Numbered from the stretch's first letter, positions 51,649-60,540 are shown. The stretch: 64,000 bases of DNA from JAFGNB01 sp050304135 (GCA_050304135.1 JBNLDC010000067.1:62001-126000); one strand, 5' to 3'. The notes: generated from the sequence alone by a model not told the origin. Numbers and translations: made by a program.

Positions 51649-54447
51649 TCAATTCCCGATAAGCGAATCCAGCATAACCCTGAGTGTATCGCTCACCTTA
51701 GCCGCACCGAGGGCACTGAGGTGACTCGCGTTAAACGCGTCATCCGCGGTAAAACTATGGTTGCCGAACTTATTGAAATCGTGCACGTGAAAATACGGCT
51801 GCGCCTCGCCAACCAGAAACAAACCGTCAACGATCTTCTTCGCCGTCTCGTGTGAAGGGCCGTAGGTTCCGTACACGGGAGTATCGTTAAACCCGGGACT
51901 CATCGGTAGCAGTATCCCGATGCAGTGAACGCCGCGTTCACTCAGGAGGGTTACCATGGTGTCAACAAGCTGCAGGTTCCCGTCGCATTCCGGTTTGTAC
52001 GCCCAGTTCCACTTCGCCGCCCATGGCGGCGGCTCCGGCCCCCACCCCTCCGACGGCGCGTTCACCCAACCGTACTGGGCCACGATCACCGGATCAAACG
52101 GATGGTCCGCCTGATTGACAAGATCAACAAAGCCGTCCGGCAGACCGGAGCTCCAGAACTGGTGATCCCTGTCGTACCGGTAGCCTTTACTGTTGTCGAT
52201 ATCGATCCAGGTGCTGTCGCCTCCCGGGTAATCGTACCAGCAGATGTCCATTCCCATTATAACGGCTTTAAGGCGCGGACAGTGCTTGAGAGCATACTGT
52301 TCCACCAGAACCGAGATACCTTTCAACCCGCCTCCCGCATACCCGAAATTGTAGGTAAACCGGGAACCGAGCTGTGCCGGTGCTACGGCATTCTGAATAC
52401 GGGAGCTGCCGACACAGAGTACCTCGATGGAATCATGATATTTCCAGAATTCCGGCATTTTGGCGGCGAACTCAGCCTGCCATGCATTGGTGGGCGGCTC
52501 GTTGTAGAGACCGAGACTATCGGTATTGAGCGAGGATCCGTTCTGAACCGGAGCAATCCAGAGGTACGGGTGTATCAGTTCAACACCCTCAAGCACCCGG
52601 GTGTATACTTTACCGGTAAGATTGAGCACGTAGATATCACGGTTGGACTGCGGTGCCTCGACCGGCATTCCCGTTGCCACCGCATACTCCGGATGCGACG
52701 ACCATTCCGGATAATTCCACTGCACCAGCGCATCGGGGCACTGGTACCAGCCAGTGACCGTACCGTCGAAACCACCGGTAAAAATAATCTGGTGGGTAAA
52801 GTAGGTTGATCCCGTTATGGTACTTGCTGTTCTGCCGCTGCCGAAATCGAGAAACATGGTCTGATCGGCGGTTGCGACACTTGGTCCAATTGATACGTTG
52901 CATACCTGTGAGGTGTCCCCGTCGGCTTTACCGTTCTGCGGTCCGGTAAAAAGAATCTTTTCGGTACCGCTTTGCCGGTCCTTCACCCTCAGGCGCGAAA
53001 ACCCGGTCGCGATATACCTGCCGTCAGCGGAGAGACCGCCGTGGTAGCTGCCTGTGGCTTCAACGGTCTCGGGCGTTCCGCTGGGAAGTCCGTTGACGAT
53101 ACGTACTTTGCGGGTCATGGTGGTACGCCAGAGTTCCGAGGTATTGTCAACCGCCGATGTGGTGTAGACAAGCCAGACCGATCCGTCGGCTGGGTCCGTC
53201 CACCAGCGGGGAATAAATGCGGGCGTGTCGTCAAGTTTCACCAGTTGCGAACCGGCATTGTCGAGCCGCCTGATATACACCTCCGAGTTGTCCATAGCGC
53301 CTTCATCACGGGTAGAGAAAGCGACCCACATTCCATCGGGGGAGATCGTTGGTGTATAAACGGGAGTAAAATCCGTGTAGCAGCTGACCTTCGGCGGATT
53401 TTCCCTGAAATCAAGGAATCCCAGATGACTGTTCTGACCGGTTCTGTTGACATAAACAAGCCGGGCGATCGTACCGGGAAGAAAGGACGCCGGATCACCT
53501 GCCGTATACGCTACCGGATTCGAGGAATCCGCATTCGTGGTACTGTTACCGCCCTGCTGCGGAGTCATGGAACCGATGCAGCACCGGAATCCGATATACC
53601 GCCGCGCAGTCGAAGAGAGCGTGGAGTAAACATCGGTCCGGGAGGCGGCGCGCAGCTTCTCGAATCCGTGCGAAAACCCTCCCCCTTTCACCGGACGCTG
53701 GTCCCGACTGTTGAACGCCGGGCCGGTGTAATTAGCCACTGTATCACTGTTGTAAAGCCCCATATAATCGTTGACCCACTCCATTACATTGCCGAACATA
53801 TCGTACAGACCGAACCGGTTGGGAGTCAGCAGGGTAACACCATGGGCTTCATCGCCGGAATTAAGTGCAGACCACGCAATCGCATCAGCGGCAACCGTGT
53901 CGGGATCGTCTCCCCAGGGAAACACGGTTCCCGCATCGCTCCCGGCGGCATATTCCCACTCCGCTTCGGTGGGAAGACGGTACCCTTTCGCCTTCCAGTC
54001 AATCGACAGCCCCTCCATTCGGTAGACCCTGCCGTCGGCAGTCTGGTCGGCAGCGGTATACCGGTAGACAGTATCGAGCCCCTCTTCGATGCTCCGGTTG
54101 TTGCAAAAGAGTATCGCATCGAACCAGGAAACATGCCTGACCGGCAGGGTGGAATCACCGGTTTCCCCCTTGTACCCTGCAGGCGTCTTTCCGGTAAGCC
54201 GGGCGTAGTGCTTAAAAGTGACTTCAGCGGTATCCATCCAGTAGTCATAGTTGAATTCAACCAACAACTGCGGTTTCTCTTCGGGACCAGCCCACACGTT
54301 AGTCGCCCCCATCGTCACCGAGTGATTTTTTGCGGATATCCGCCGCATTCCGGTATAATTTTCCGGTTCTTCAGGCTGTGTTGGCCAGCAGGAGAGAATT
54401 ACTGCCGGCAACAAAGACGATACGATCTTGAAAATGTGGTGCTGCAT
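51649..54447 (-). CDS. Lipoprotein fusing FGE/SUMF1-like, WD40-like propeller and SGNH-like domains
   Basis: A 932-residue exported lipoprotein; signal ends VILSC (Cys20). Residues ~35-300 are a formylglycine-generating-enzyme-like (SUMF1, PF03781) domain: FNYDYWMDTAEVTFKHYARL, GYRLPTEAEWEYAAGSDAG, FGLYDMFGNVMEWVNDYMG, VKGGGFSHGFEKLRAASRTD and RRYIGFRC. A TolB/PD40-like propeller part (~325-640) has TISPDGMWVAFSTRDEG and GGLSADGRYIATGFSRL. The C-terminal ~270 residues look like an SGNH-hydrolase fold: VLCVGSSRIQNAV at its start and DAFNASHLSALGAAKVSDTL at its end. Size, lipoprotein nature and domains fit the Fibrobacter paralogous family I recall as TIGR02171 (function unknown). No clear ribosome site is visible at the ATG. 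Confidence 0.87.
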   Translation of the reverse strand: MQHHIFKIVSSLLPAVILSCWPTQPEEPENYTGMRRISAKNHSVTMGATNVWAGPEEKPQLLVEFNYDYWMDTAEVTFKHYARLTGKTPAGYKGETGDSTLPVRHVSWFDAILFCNNRSIEEGLDTVYRYTAADQTADGRVYRMEGLSIDWKAKGYRLPTEAEWEYAAGSDAGTVFPWGDDPDTVAADAIAWSALNSGDEAHGVTLLTPNRFGLYDMFGNVMEWVNDYMGLYNSDTVANYTGPAFNSRDQRPVKGGGFSHGFEKLRAASRTDVYSTLSSTARRYIGFRCCIGSMTPQQGGNSTTNADSSNPVAYTAGDPASFLPGTIARLVYVNRTGQNSHLGFLDFRENPPKVSCYTDFTPVYTPTISPDGMWVAFSTRDEGAMDNSEVYIRRLDNAGSQLVKLDDTPAFIPRWWTDPADGSVWLVYTTSAVDNTSELWRTTMTRKVRIVNGLPSGTPETVEATGSYHGGLSADGRYIATGFSRLRVKDRQSGTEKILFTGPQNGKADGDTSQVCNVSIGPSVATADQTMFLDFGSGRTASTITGSTYFTHQIIFTGGFDGTVTGWYQCPDALVQWNYPEWSSHPEYAVATGMPVEAPQSNRDIYVLNLTGKVYTRVLEGVELIHPYLWIAPVQNGSSLNTDSLGLYNEPPTNAWQAEFAAKMPEFWKYHDSIEVLCVGSSRIQNAVAPAQLGSRFTYNFGYAGGGLKGISVLVEQYALKHCPRLKAVIMGMDICWYDYPGGDSTWIDIDNSKGYRYDRDHQFWSSGLPDGFVDLVNQADHPFDPVIVAQYGWVNAPSEGWGPEPPPWAAKWNWAYKPECDGNLQLVDTMVTLLSERGVHCIGILLPMSPGFNDTPVYGTYGPSHETAKKIVDGLFLVGEAQPYFHVHDFNKFGNHSFTADDAFNASHLSALGAAKVSDTLRVMLDSLIGN

Positions 54448-54732
54448 GCGATACGTTCTATTGCATTGAAATGAATGTCCAGTGGATACCGGAAAGATCG
54501 CTATCCCGGGTTCAGCGGAAACACGGTGCGTTTTTCACGGCGAATATGGTAATAATATACTATCTCATTACTGAACAGATCCTGAAATTGCGTTTCAGGT
54601 GATAGGACTATTGCCTGAATATATACTAATATGAACTTTCAGCGCCTGTTCCGTGACAATAGTCAAAGAATACGTCCGGCTGCGCGCTGTGGTTGCAGAA
54701 CGGTCCCGATCACTTACGAACACTGGAGCCAC

Positions 54733-56460
54733 ATGATTTCTTACCCGAAAGCCATTATACGGGCCGGTCTTCTGTTGTTAGCCGCCTTCTCACTGCACAC
54801 GGCACCATCCGCACAGGTATTACGGGGTCGTGTAATCGACGAATCCGGTCAGGTAATCGACGGTGCACAGGTTGTTCTCGTCAGAGCCGCACTTTCCACC
54901 ACCTCCGCAGCCGACGGAACATGGTCTTTGGCCGTTCCACTCGGTGTGCAATCAAGCCTTATGAGGCGAATGCTGCCCTCAGCGGTGCAGAAGGGGCAGG
55001 TGCTCTATTTTATGGTAAGTGATGATGCTATTGCAGTTACCGCAAGTGTCTATACACTCAGCGGCAGATTGCTCTATCATGCAATTCATCAGAATCTCGC
55101 AGCCGGGCTCTACCGGTGTGCACCTCTCAGCAGTTATACCGAAGCCGGTATGTACACGGTACGACTGCAGATCGGCGGGAACACCGCTCACTTCCGGATG
55201 CCGGTAATCGCCGGAGCAACGCGGCAGGAACAGGCCCTCACCGCTGGACGGGGAACCGTGCTTTCAGAACATCTTGAAAAACGTCAGGTAGCGATTGATA
55301 ACGTCACTGTATCCAAAGAGGGATACGTTACGACCTCCGTAGCGGTAACCACCTATGACGACTCACTGACCATTACCCTCCCACTGTTCACTCCGGCATA
55401 CCATCTCGATCCACCCAATCCCTGTTACAATCAGTTCTATGCAAAGGACTGCATCCCGGGTGATCCCAACAGTGCCTGCGGCGGTGACTGTATCGTGGCC
55501 AACTCCTGCAGCCCACCCGAAGACCCGAGCAAGGCGGATCTGCCGAAAACATTCATCTGCCCCCGGTTTATGCTCTTCAGCAGTGCAATGCTGCAGGCGG
55601 CAAAAGACGATGCCGCCCTCTACGGTTGGGGTAACGGCGATGAAGTGCCATTCAACTACGGAGTGGTGGGTCACGATGCCGATCCCGGAGGTCTTGACGA
55701 CGGCAACAGCAGCTGCTGTCAGTGTTATCAGCTGATATTCGAAACACCCGAGCCGAGTTCGCCGCAACCGCCCGATCTCCCCTACCCCAAGTCGCTCGTG
55801 GTGCAGAGTTTCAATACCGCGGCAAGTGGTCCCAAGGGGTTCGACGTGTTCATGGGTGCCGGCGGCTACGGAGCATTCAACTCCTGCTATAATGATCCGG
55901 GTTTCAACAATACCAGCAATTTTGATGAGTTTATCTACGATAATTTTCCCTGGCAGAATCCCGGGGGCGGCGGCATCTCGTTTCTGCGATACGAACAGGA
56001 ATGCAGGAACAACTGGCCACCCACGGTGGAGGATGTAAATTCCAGTGCCTGTCAGGACAAAATAGAGGAGCTGTGCAATCAGGCACTCGCCAACGGGTCC
56101 GAAGAGGTCACCGAAGACACCAGACGTTCCTGCATCGAAACCAATAAAGTAACCTCGCTCTACCATCAGAACTGGACGGTGATTGCGAAACGGGTCCGTT
56201 GTCCGGAAAATCTTACCCGGGTGACCGGTTGCCGGCTGAAGGAAGAGCAGCTGCCGTTGCCGCTACCGGAAGTACAGACACCGTCGCAGGCGAAAAGTAA
56301 CGGATCATTTTCGGAAGGATATCATACCACCACCATGCAGGACTGCTGCAAACCGACTTGCGCCTGGTCAGATTGGGTTGGCGGACAGAATCTTCCGGTG
56401 GATGGTGAATGGAGTTCATTTTATTCGTGTAATAAAAACGGGGTGCCGATTACAAAATGA
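54733..56460 (+). CDS. Secreted GH45-type endoglucanase with apparently circularly permuted catalytic domain
   Basis: A 575-residue exported enzyme; ATG 54733 has GGAG four bases upstream. A signal peptide (AGLLLLAAFSLHTAPSAQ) leads to a carboxypeptidase-regulatory-like module (VLRGRVIDESGQVIDGAQVV). A sorting-domain-like segment (~85-165) is inserted into it. The rest is Cys-rich and matches GH45 cellulases piecewise: SCCQCYQLIF, KSLVVQSFNT, FDVFMGAGGYGAFNSC, KRVRCPENLTRVTGC. The segment that opens normal GH45 domains (TRYWDCCKPSCGW...FSCN in Humicola Cel45A) lies at the C-terminal end here: TTTMQDCCKPTCAWSDWV ... FYSCN. Both catalytic Asp positions are retained (Asp537, equivalent to Asp10; Asp371, equivalent to Asp121). 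A Tyr beside the base is replaced by Met. Cellulose or other beta-glucan is the likely substrate. Confidence 0.88.
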   Translation: MISYPKAIIRAGLLLLAAFSLHTAPSAQVLRGRVIDESGQVIDGAQVVLVRAALSTTSAADGTWSLAVPLGVQSSLMRRMLPSAVQKGQVLYFMVSDDAIAVTASVYTLSGRLLYHAIHQNLAAGLYRCAPLSSYTEAGMYTVRLQIGGNTAHFRMPVIAGATRQEQALTAGRGTVLSEHLEKRQVAIDNVTVSKEGYVTTSVAVTTYDDSLTITLPLFTPAYHLDPPNPCYNQFYAKDCIPGDPNSACGGDCIVANSCSPPEDPSKADLPKTFICPRFMLFSSAMLQAAKDDAALYGWGNGDEVPFNYGVVGHDADPGGLDDGNSSCCQCYQLIFETPEPSSPQPPDLPYPKSLVVQSFNTAASGPKGFDVFMGAGGYGAFNSCYNDPGFNNTSNFDEFIYDNFPWQNPGGGGISFLRYEQECRNNWPPTVEDVNSSACQDKIEELCNQALANGSEEVTEDTRRSCIETNKVTSLYHQNWTVIAKRVRCPENLTRVTGCRLKEEQLPLPLPEVQTPSQAKSNGSFSEGYHTTTMQDCCKPTCAWSDWVGGQNLPVDGEWSSFYSCNKNGVPITK

Positions 56461-56484
56461 CCTCTCCCGCAGAGAGAGGCGGAC

Positions 56485-56516
56485 ATGCCGTTACCACGGC
56501 ATATTTTTCATTTTTA
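56485..56516 (+). terminator. Rho-independent terminator after the GH45-type gene
   Basis: ATGCCGT (56485-56491), TACC loop, ACGGCAT (56496-56502), then ATTTTTCATTTTT. Starts 25 bases past the stop. Confidence 0.82.
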
Positions 56517-57034
56517 CTGCTTTGACAGGAGAAGAGAGGCTGGATATAAGGTTATAAAATCCGTAGGGGGAGGTTTCAAACCTCTCCCTTTTTCAATTAT
56601 CATTTGTATCAGTTGCCCATCCTTAAAACAAGGCACACCGTAAGCCCGGCGAATTCTTCCTGCTTTCGCATCGTTGAGGTACCCTTCCGCTCCATCCACG
56701 ACCTCAATGCGGACTTTCCGTGAATCGAGTGACAGAAGAATAAGAGCCCCCTCATCAGTATCTTTTTTTTTCGATGCCCAATCCTTTGTAAAGAGCGGGT
56801 GCATACTAATCAATTGATTCATCGCCGATTGAGGGAAACGGTTGCAACAACAAAACCGAATCCGGCCTGCCGCCAGAGTGCCTCGGTAATCCGGGCAATG
56901 GGACGTTCAGATCGCGCATCGAGAATATTGGAATAATCGGCAACCGGGCTGTTCGGGCACGCGGGAAGTTTTGCCGCCGCCGAAACGCTCAGAAGCAGCA
57001 TGAAGATACAGAGTTGTTACAGATAGTGTTTCAT
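56514..57034 (-). pseudogene. TPM-domain (YgcG-like) protein, disrupted by a nonsense codon and a frameshift
   Basis: Two minus-strand frames encode successive parts of one TPM-domain protein. The intact start would be ATG 57034 (MKHYL), but TAA at 57017-57019 interrupts the signal peptide, whose remainder (QLCIFMLLLSVSAAA) stays in frame. The first half then reads VADYSNILDARSERPIARIT and FGFVVATVSLNRR, then hits TGA at 56819-56821. The second half resumes in the -1 frame with INQLISMHPLFTKDWASKKK and DTDEGALILLSLDSRKVRIE, the expected continuation of the TPM fold, and an abnormal Pro-rich end. Two lesions make loss of function likely; sequencing error could explain one. Confidence 0.75.
56565..56595 (+). 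terminator. Second terminator-like hairpin, plus strand
   Basis: GGGGGAGGTTT and AAACCTCTCCC pair fully (one G-T wobble) and are followed by TTTTTC. It overlaps the 3' end of the minus-strand TPM pseudogene. Confidence 0.65.
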
Positions 57035-57297
57035 AGTACTTACAAAATAGATTCTACGTATGCAGCCAATGACCGGGAGGTACATATGATTCCTCCGGTA
57101 AAAGATAAAAACCTTATCCGCCATTGAAAAAAGTGGAAATACCGGTACCTCCTCCGTAGCCGCAACTCCATTCCGGATCGGGAAGAGGTGTTTTTTGTGC
57201 ATTAGTAAGAAATCCGGTATAGGGTACTCTTTACCACTAACGAGTACCCAAACCGGAAGAGTGCGCAGAAGCTGCCGTCACAATACCAGACAGCCCC

Positions 57298-57486
57298 CTA
57301 CCGTTTTTTCGCAACAAGGCTCTGCGGCACATCGACATCTTCATGGAGCAGCGAATAGTCTTCGGATGCTTCCCGGCCCGTTTCAAAGCTCAATTCATAG
57401 AGTTCCTCGTCGGGTTCAAACGGACTCTCGACATCAACGACATCCTTCAGGATTTCGTCCGGTTCATAAAGATCTTCAAGATACAT
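57298..57486 (-). CDS. Small acidic protein (62 aa)
   Basis: ATG 57486 is preceded by AGGAGGG at five bases, a strong ribosome site. The 62-residue protein is very acidic (MYLEDLYEPDEILKDVVDVE, then SPFEPDEELYELSFETGREA) with two EPDE motifs and a basic C-terminal AKKR. No signal peptide or membrane segment. Short acidic proteins of this kind can be binding partners or inhibitors, but nothing here identifies a target. I do not recognise it. Confidence 0.62.
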   Translation of the reverse strand: MYLEDLYEPDEILKDVVDVESPFEPDEELYELSFETGREASEDYSLLHEDVDVPQSLVAKKR

Positions 57487-57874
57487 GGTATCCCTCCTGG
57501 ATCGGTTTTTCATTGTTCAACACTATGGATTTATCGCAATCCATGTGCCACAAACACAACTACGCATTTTTACCGAATTTATTGATTGAGTTGATACAAA
57601 TTCATGCTTTCGATACACAATGTTTGATACTGGAACACTTTTACCAGGGCTGATGTTGCACCATTGAACAGATTTCACCTCCACCGGTTCCGATTTCCCA
57701 ATGGGTTGTAATCCTCCCCCCGAAGATTGTAAGATTGAACTCCGTAGCCACACTACGATTTATTAATCGATGTGGTCTGCGGTTCGACCCGCACCGGGTT
57801 CCAGATCAACAAACAGCACCAACCAGTTGAGCTGAAATTACTATACGACTACAGCAGTCACCACGGAGCAGACA
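57487..57874. other. Divergent gene-free region
   Basis: 388 bases holding the promoters of two divergent genes. A GGTTCGACCC block near 57770 looks like a tRNA T-arm but no tRNA can be folded around it. No repeat or gene recognised. Confidence 0.5.
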
Positions 57875-58708
57875 ATGAACAATGAGGAAAAGTATCTGAA
57901 AATGGCCCATCTTCACCGGCATCAGTCCCTTGAACTGCAGGCAGTTGCCTACCGGGAAAACCTCATCGCTACCTGCAATAAATACGAAGACCCGACGGCA
58001 CTGAACCGCTTTGAGTATGAAATCTTTTCCCAGTGCGGGGAAGACGGCATTATCGACGAAATATTCCGTAGAATCGGTCCCACCAACCGGTATTTCGTGG
58101 AATTCGGCGCCGGCAACGGTTTGCAGAATTCAACAGCGGCACTGCTCCTTAAAAACTGGGTGGGCTTATGGATAGAAGCCGATCCGGCAAACACCGCGGT
58201 TATACAGCAGAAATTCGCCTCACTGCTCACGAAGCACCGGCTGTCACTCCTGAGTTCGTTTATCACCGCCGAGAATATCGAGTCACTGTTCCGCGAGGCG
58301 GAAATTCCCGAAGAGTTTGATCTGCTGTCAATAGATCTTGATGGAAATGACTATTGGGTCTGGAAAAATATCAGTGCATTCAGGCCGCGCGTTGTAGTGT
58401 GTGAATACAATGCCCGGTACGGACGTGATCTTCAGTGGGTGATGCAGTACAATCCCGAGCACCGGTGGAACGGCAGCTGCTATTTCGGGGCAAGCCTCAA
58501 ATCACTGGAGCTGCTCGGAAGAACAAAGGGATACAAGCTGGTCGCCTGCAACCTCGCCGGGATCAACGCATTCTTCGTTCGCGACGACCTGGTCGGTGCT
58601 CACTTCTCTCCCCCCTTCACTGCCGAATTCCAGTACGAACCGCAGCGAACCTTTCTGATAAAGACACCACTGCAGGGCAGTGACTTCGGAGCATTTGTAT
58701 CAGAATGA
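57875..58708 (+). CDS. SAM-dependent methyltransferase-like protein (FkbM-like)
   Basis: A 277-residue cytoplasmic protein; GGAG lies six bases before the ATG. A helical N terminus (HLHRHQSLELQAVAYRENL) precedes a Rossmann-type domain. Motif I appears as YFVEFGAGNGLQNSTAALLL, the acidic ribose-binding residue in GLWIEADP, and the following strand as FDLLSIDLDGNDYWVWKNI. That layout matches FkbM-like and related uncharacterised methyltransferases. CEYNARYGRDLQWVMQYNP and a late beta hairpin (NLAGINAFFVRDDLVG) complete the fold. Substrate unknown; related genes are often found with surface-glycan genes, but none is adjacent here. Confidence 0.82.
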   Translation: MNNEEKYLKMAHLHRHQSLELQAVAYRENLIATCNKYEDPTALNRFEYEIFSQCGEDGIIDEIFRRIGPTNRYFVEFGAGNGLQNSTAALLLKNWVGLWIEADPANTAVIQQKFASLLTKHRLSLLSSFITAENIESLFREAEIPEEFDLLSIDLDGNDYWVWKNISAFRPRVVVCEYNARYGRDLQWVMQYNPEHRWNGSCYFGASLKSLELLGRTKGYKLVACNLAGINAFFVRDDLVGAHFSPPFTAEFQYEPQRTFLIKTPLQGSDFGAFVSE

Positions 58709-58849
58709 TATACCCCTAAGATTGTCGGATCGTAGCAACGCCATGGGATGACATCCCCATGGATATCAGGGCATCGTTCCCACCCGGTAACCCCCCCGAA
58801 TAAAAACCGGACAAGCGGGGAAGCCGCCCCCCAGTTAGGTTAGCCTGCC

Positions 58850-59485
58850 CTAAAACCTGAATCCAAAATTCAATCCGGGTGCAATCAGATAATGCGGATA
58901 CGTATCATCCAACTCTTTGAATGACCGGGGTACGTTGTAATTCCACGGCCATACGTTCACCTCAAGTGACGGTTCAACAAATAATCGCGAACTGAAAAAC
59001 GGCAGGTCAAAATGATACCCGGGTCGTAGTTGCAACCATGGTTGAAATCCGTTAGCGATAAATTTTCCCGATTGATCGGTATACCGTGTAATGAGGGGAG
59101 TAAAATGAACGGTGGTGAAAATTCCCTTCCAGAAAATCCTTTGATAGGCGAAACTTATTCCGTAGGCGAGTACTGAGCCCGGATAAGCTGGTCCGTGCAT
59201 GGCAGGATTACCCATGGGAGAAGCATATTTCCAGACAACCAATTCGACGATAAGCGCATCTCGGGGAGTCAGGTGATACCCGAAATCCAGCTGCCCGTAA
59301 TATACAGGAGGATCCGGAAGTAGATTAACAAGTAGGAATGCGGATGTCCCGACAAAACAGGGATTTTTATTTACGGTATCAACAGGTATGGAATCCCGTC
59401 CGTTGCCATAGGTTACCGACAGAGAGAGTACCATGCCGACAATGACCGTTACAACGATACAGGGAGTATTCTTTCTGCTTTTCAT
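58850..59485 (-). CDS. Exported outer-membrane beta-barrel protein
   Basis: A 211-residue exported protein; ATG 59485 has AAGGAA five bases upstream. The signal peptide (CIVVTVIVGMVLSLSVTYG) is followed by a short linker and aromatic-rich strands: YYGQLDFGYHLTPRDALIVE, YGISFAYQRIFWKGIFTTVH, LQLRPGYHFDLPFFSS and a terminal LNFGFRF with a final Phe. Size and pattern fit a small 8-10-strand barrel. It is the last gene of the minus-strand cluster that starts with the bactofilin-like gene, 102 bases after an MDR oxidoreductase. Function unknown. Confidence 0.8.
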   Translation of the reverse strand: MKSRKNTPCIVVTVIVGMVLSLSVTYGNGRDSIPVDTVNKNPCFVGTSAFLLVNLLPDPPVYYGQLDFGYHLTPRDALIVELVVWKYASPMGNPAMHGPAYPGSVLAYGISFAYQRIFWKGIFTTVHFTPLITRYTDQSGKFIANGFQPWLQLRPGYHFDLPFFSSRLFVEPSLEVNVWPWNYNVPRSFKELDDTYPHYLIAPGLNFGFRF

Positions 59486-59587
59486 AGTTATTTCCTTTGT
59501 AATTATCATGATACATCAATTCGTTGTACCGGCCCCCACTCCAGATCGGTAAATCAGAACAACAACCTTTGAGTCGAATCGGCTTCG

Positions 59588-60538
59588 CTAAATATTCACC
59601 ACTATCGCAACACCTCCCCGTTTATGTCCTTTCTGGACATAAACGTGTGCTTCAACAATCGCCTCAAGCGGATAGGTTCTATCAACAATCGGCTTGATTA
59701 TTCCTTCGTGCACCAGTTTACCGATCTGATCAAGTCGCGAGGAACTCAGAATGAGCGCCCCGTCATCAATCGAGGCATACTTCCCGTCTTTTCTCAGACA
59801 TTTTCTGGAGGATTCCTTCAGCCTGGACCGTTTGAACTTACCAACGGAATCAAGAATGAAATCGAATTGAATTTCCGGATCAAACTGATCTTGTACCGTA
59901 TAGTCAACAACAGCATCCGCTCCCAGTGATTTCACCATTGCAAGATTCCCGGTACCGCAGACGCCAGTCACGTGTGCACCAAGCTGTTTCGCGTACTGCA
60001 CGGCAATCGTTCCGGAGGTCCCCGACGCGCCAAACACCAGGACATGCTGTCCCGATTGTATCAACCCCTTGTCCATAAACTGCAGGGCCAGTGAACCACC
60101 GTACGCTGCAGCCGTCGCATCGGCAAATGAAATTCCATCGGGCAGAATCGCTACGGCCCCGGTTTTTGAGTCAGTCTCCTTTAAGCAGAGGTATTCCGCA
60201 TACGTACCAAGCCGGAACCCCGACATTCCATACACCCGGTCCCCCGGGCTGAATCGCCTGATTTTTGACCCGGCGGAATCAACCTCACCGGCAAAGACTA
60301 ATCCCAGAACCGGTTTTCTCGGTCTGGTTATTCCGATAAAGCAGCGCATCGGTATTTTCGGCAGAAAAGGAACATCAGAACTGCGGATGAAGATATCACT
60401 CGCCGTTACGGCAGTAGCCTTGACTGCAATCCGGATTTCATCATCCTTTGGTGTCGGGATGGCAACGTCAGTAAGAGTGAGAACTTCAGGAGGACCATAC
60501 CGGGTGCATTCCACTGCTCGCATGGTATTCTTATTCAT
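59588..60538 (-). CDS. NAD(P)-dependent MDR oxidoreductase (quinone reductase type)
   Basis: A 316-residue medium-chain dehydrogenase/reductase lacking the structural zinc lobe, as in quinone oxidoreductases. Start ATG 60538 with AAGGGG eight bases upstream. Landmarks: RAVECTRYGPPEVLTLTDVA at the N terminus, VLGLVFAGEVDSAGSKIRRF and GDRVYGMSGFRLGTYAEYL. The NADPH-binding motif is VLVFGASGTSGTIAVQYAKQ (AxGxxG-like), followed by VTGVCGTGNLAMVKSLGADA. It probably reduces a quinone or an activated carbonyl with NADPH. It is separated from a related MDR gene (61284) by the DUF4386 gene, which its start abuts, so all three are likely one operon. Confidence 0.92.
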   Translation of the reverse strand: MNKNTMRAVECTRYGPPEVLTLTDVAIPTPKDDEIRIAVKATAVTASDIFIRSSDVPFLPKIPMRCFIGITRPRKPVLGLVFAGEVDSAGSKIRRFSPGDRVYGMSGFRLGTYAEYLCLKETDSKTGAVAILPDGISFADATAAAYGGSLALQFMDKGLIQSGQHVLVFGASGTSGTIAVQYAKQLGAHVTGVCGTGNLAMVKSLGADAVVDYTVQDQFDPEIQFDFILDSVGKFKRSRLKESSRKCLRKDGKYASIDDGALILSSSRLDQIGKLVHEGIIKPIVDRTYPLEAIVEAHVYVQKGHKRGGVAIVVNI

Positions 60539-60540
60539 GA

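Noticed and set aside
52972..54474. 500-codon open frame on the plus strand
   Set aside because: Antisense to the FGE-like lipoprotein gene, whose domains are clear; composition is Arg/Gly/Pro-rich and repetitive as expected for a shadow frame.
57755..57800. tRNA-like T-arm (GGTTCGACCC)
   Set aside because: The loop is one base short for a regular T-arm, and no D-arm, anticodon stem or acceptor stem could be paired around it.
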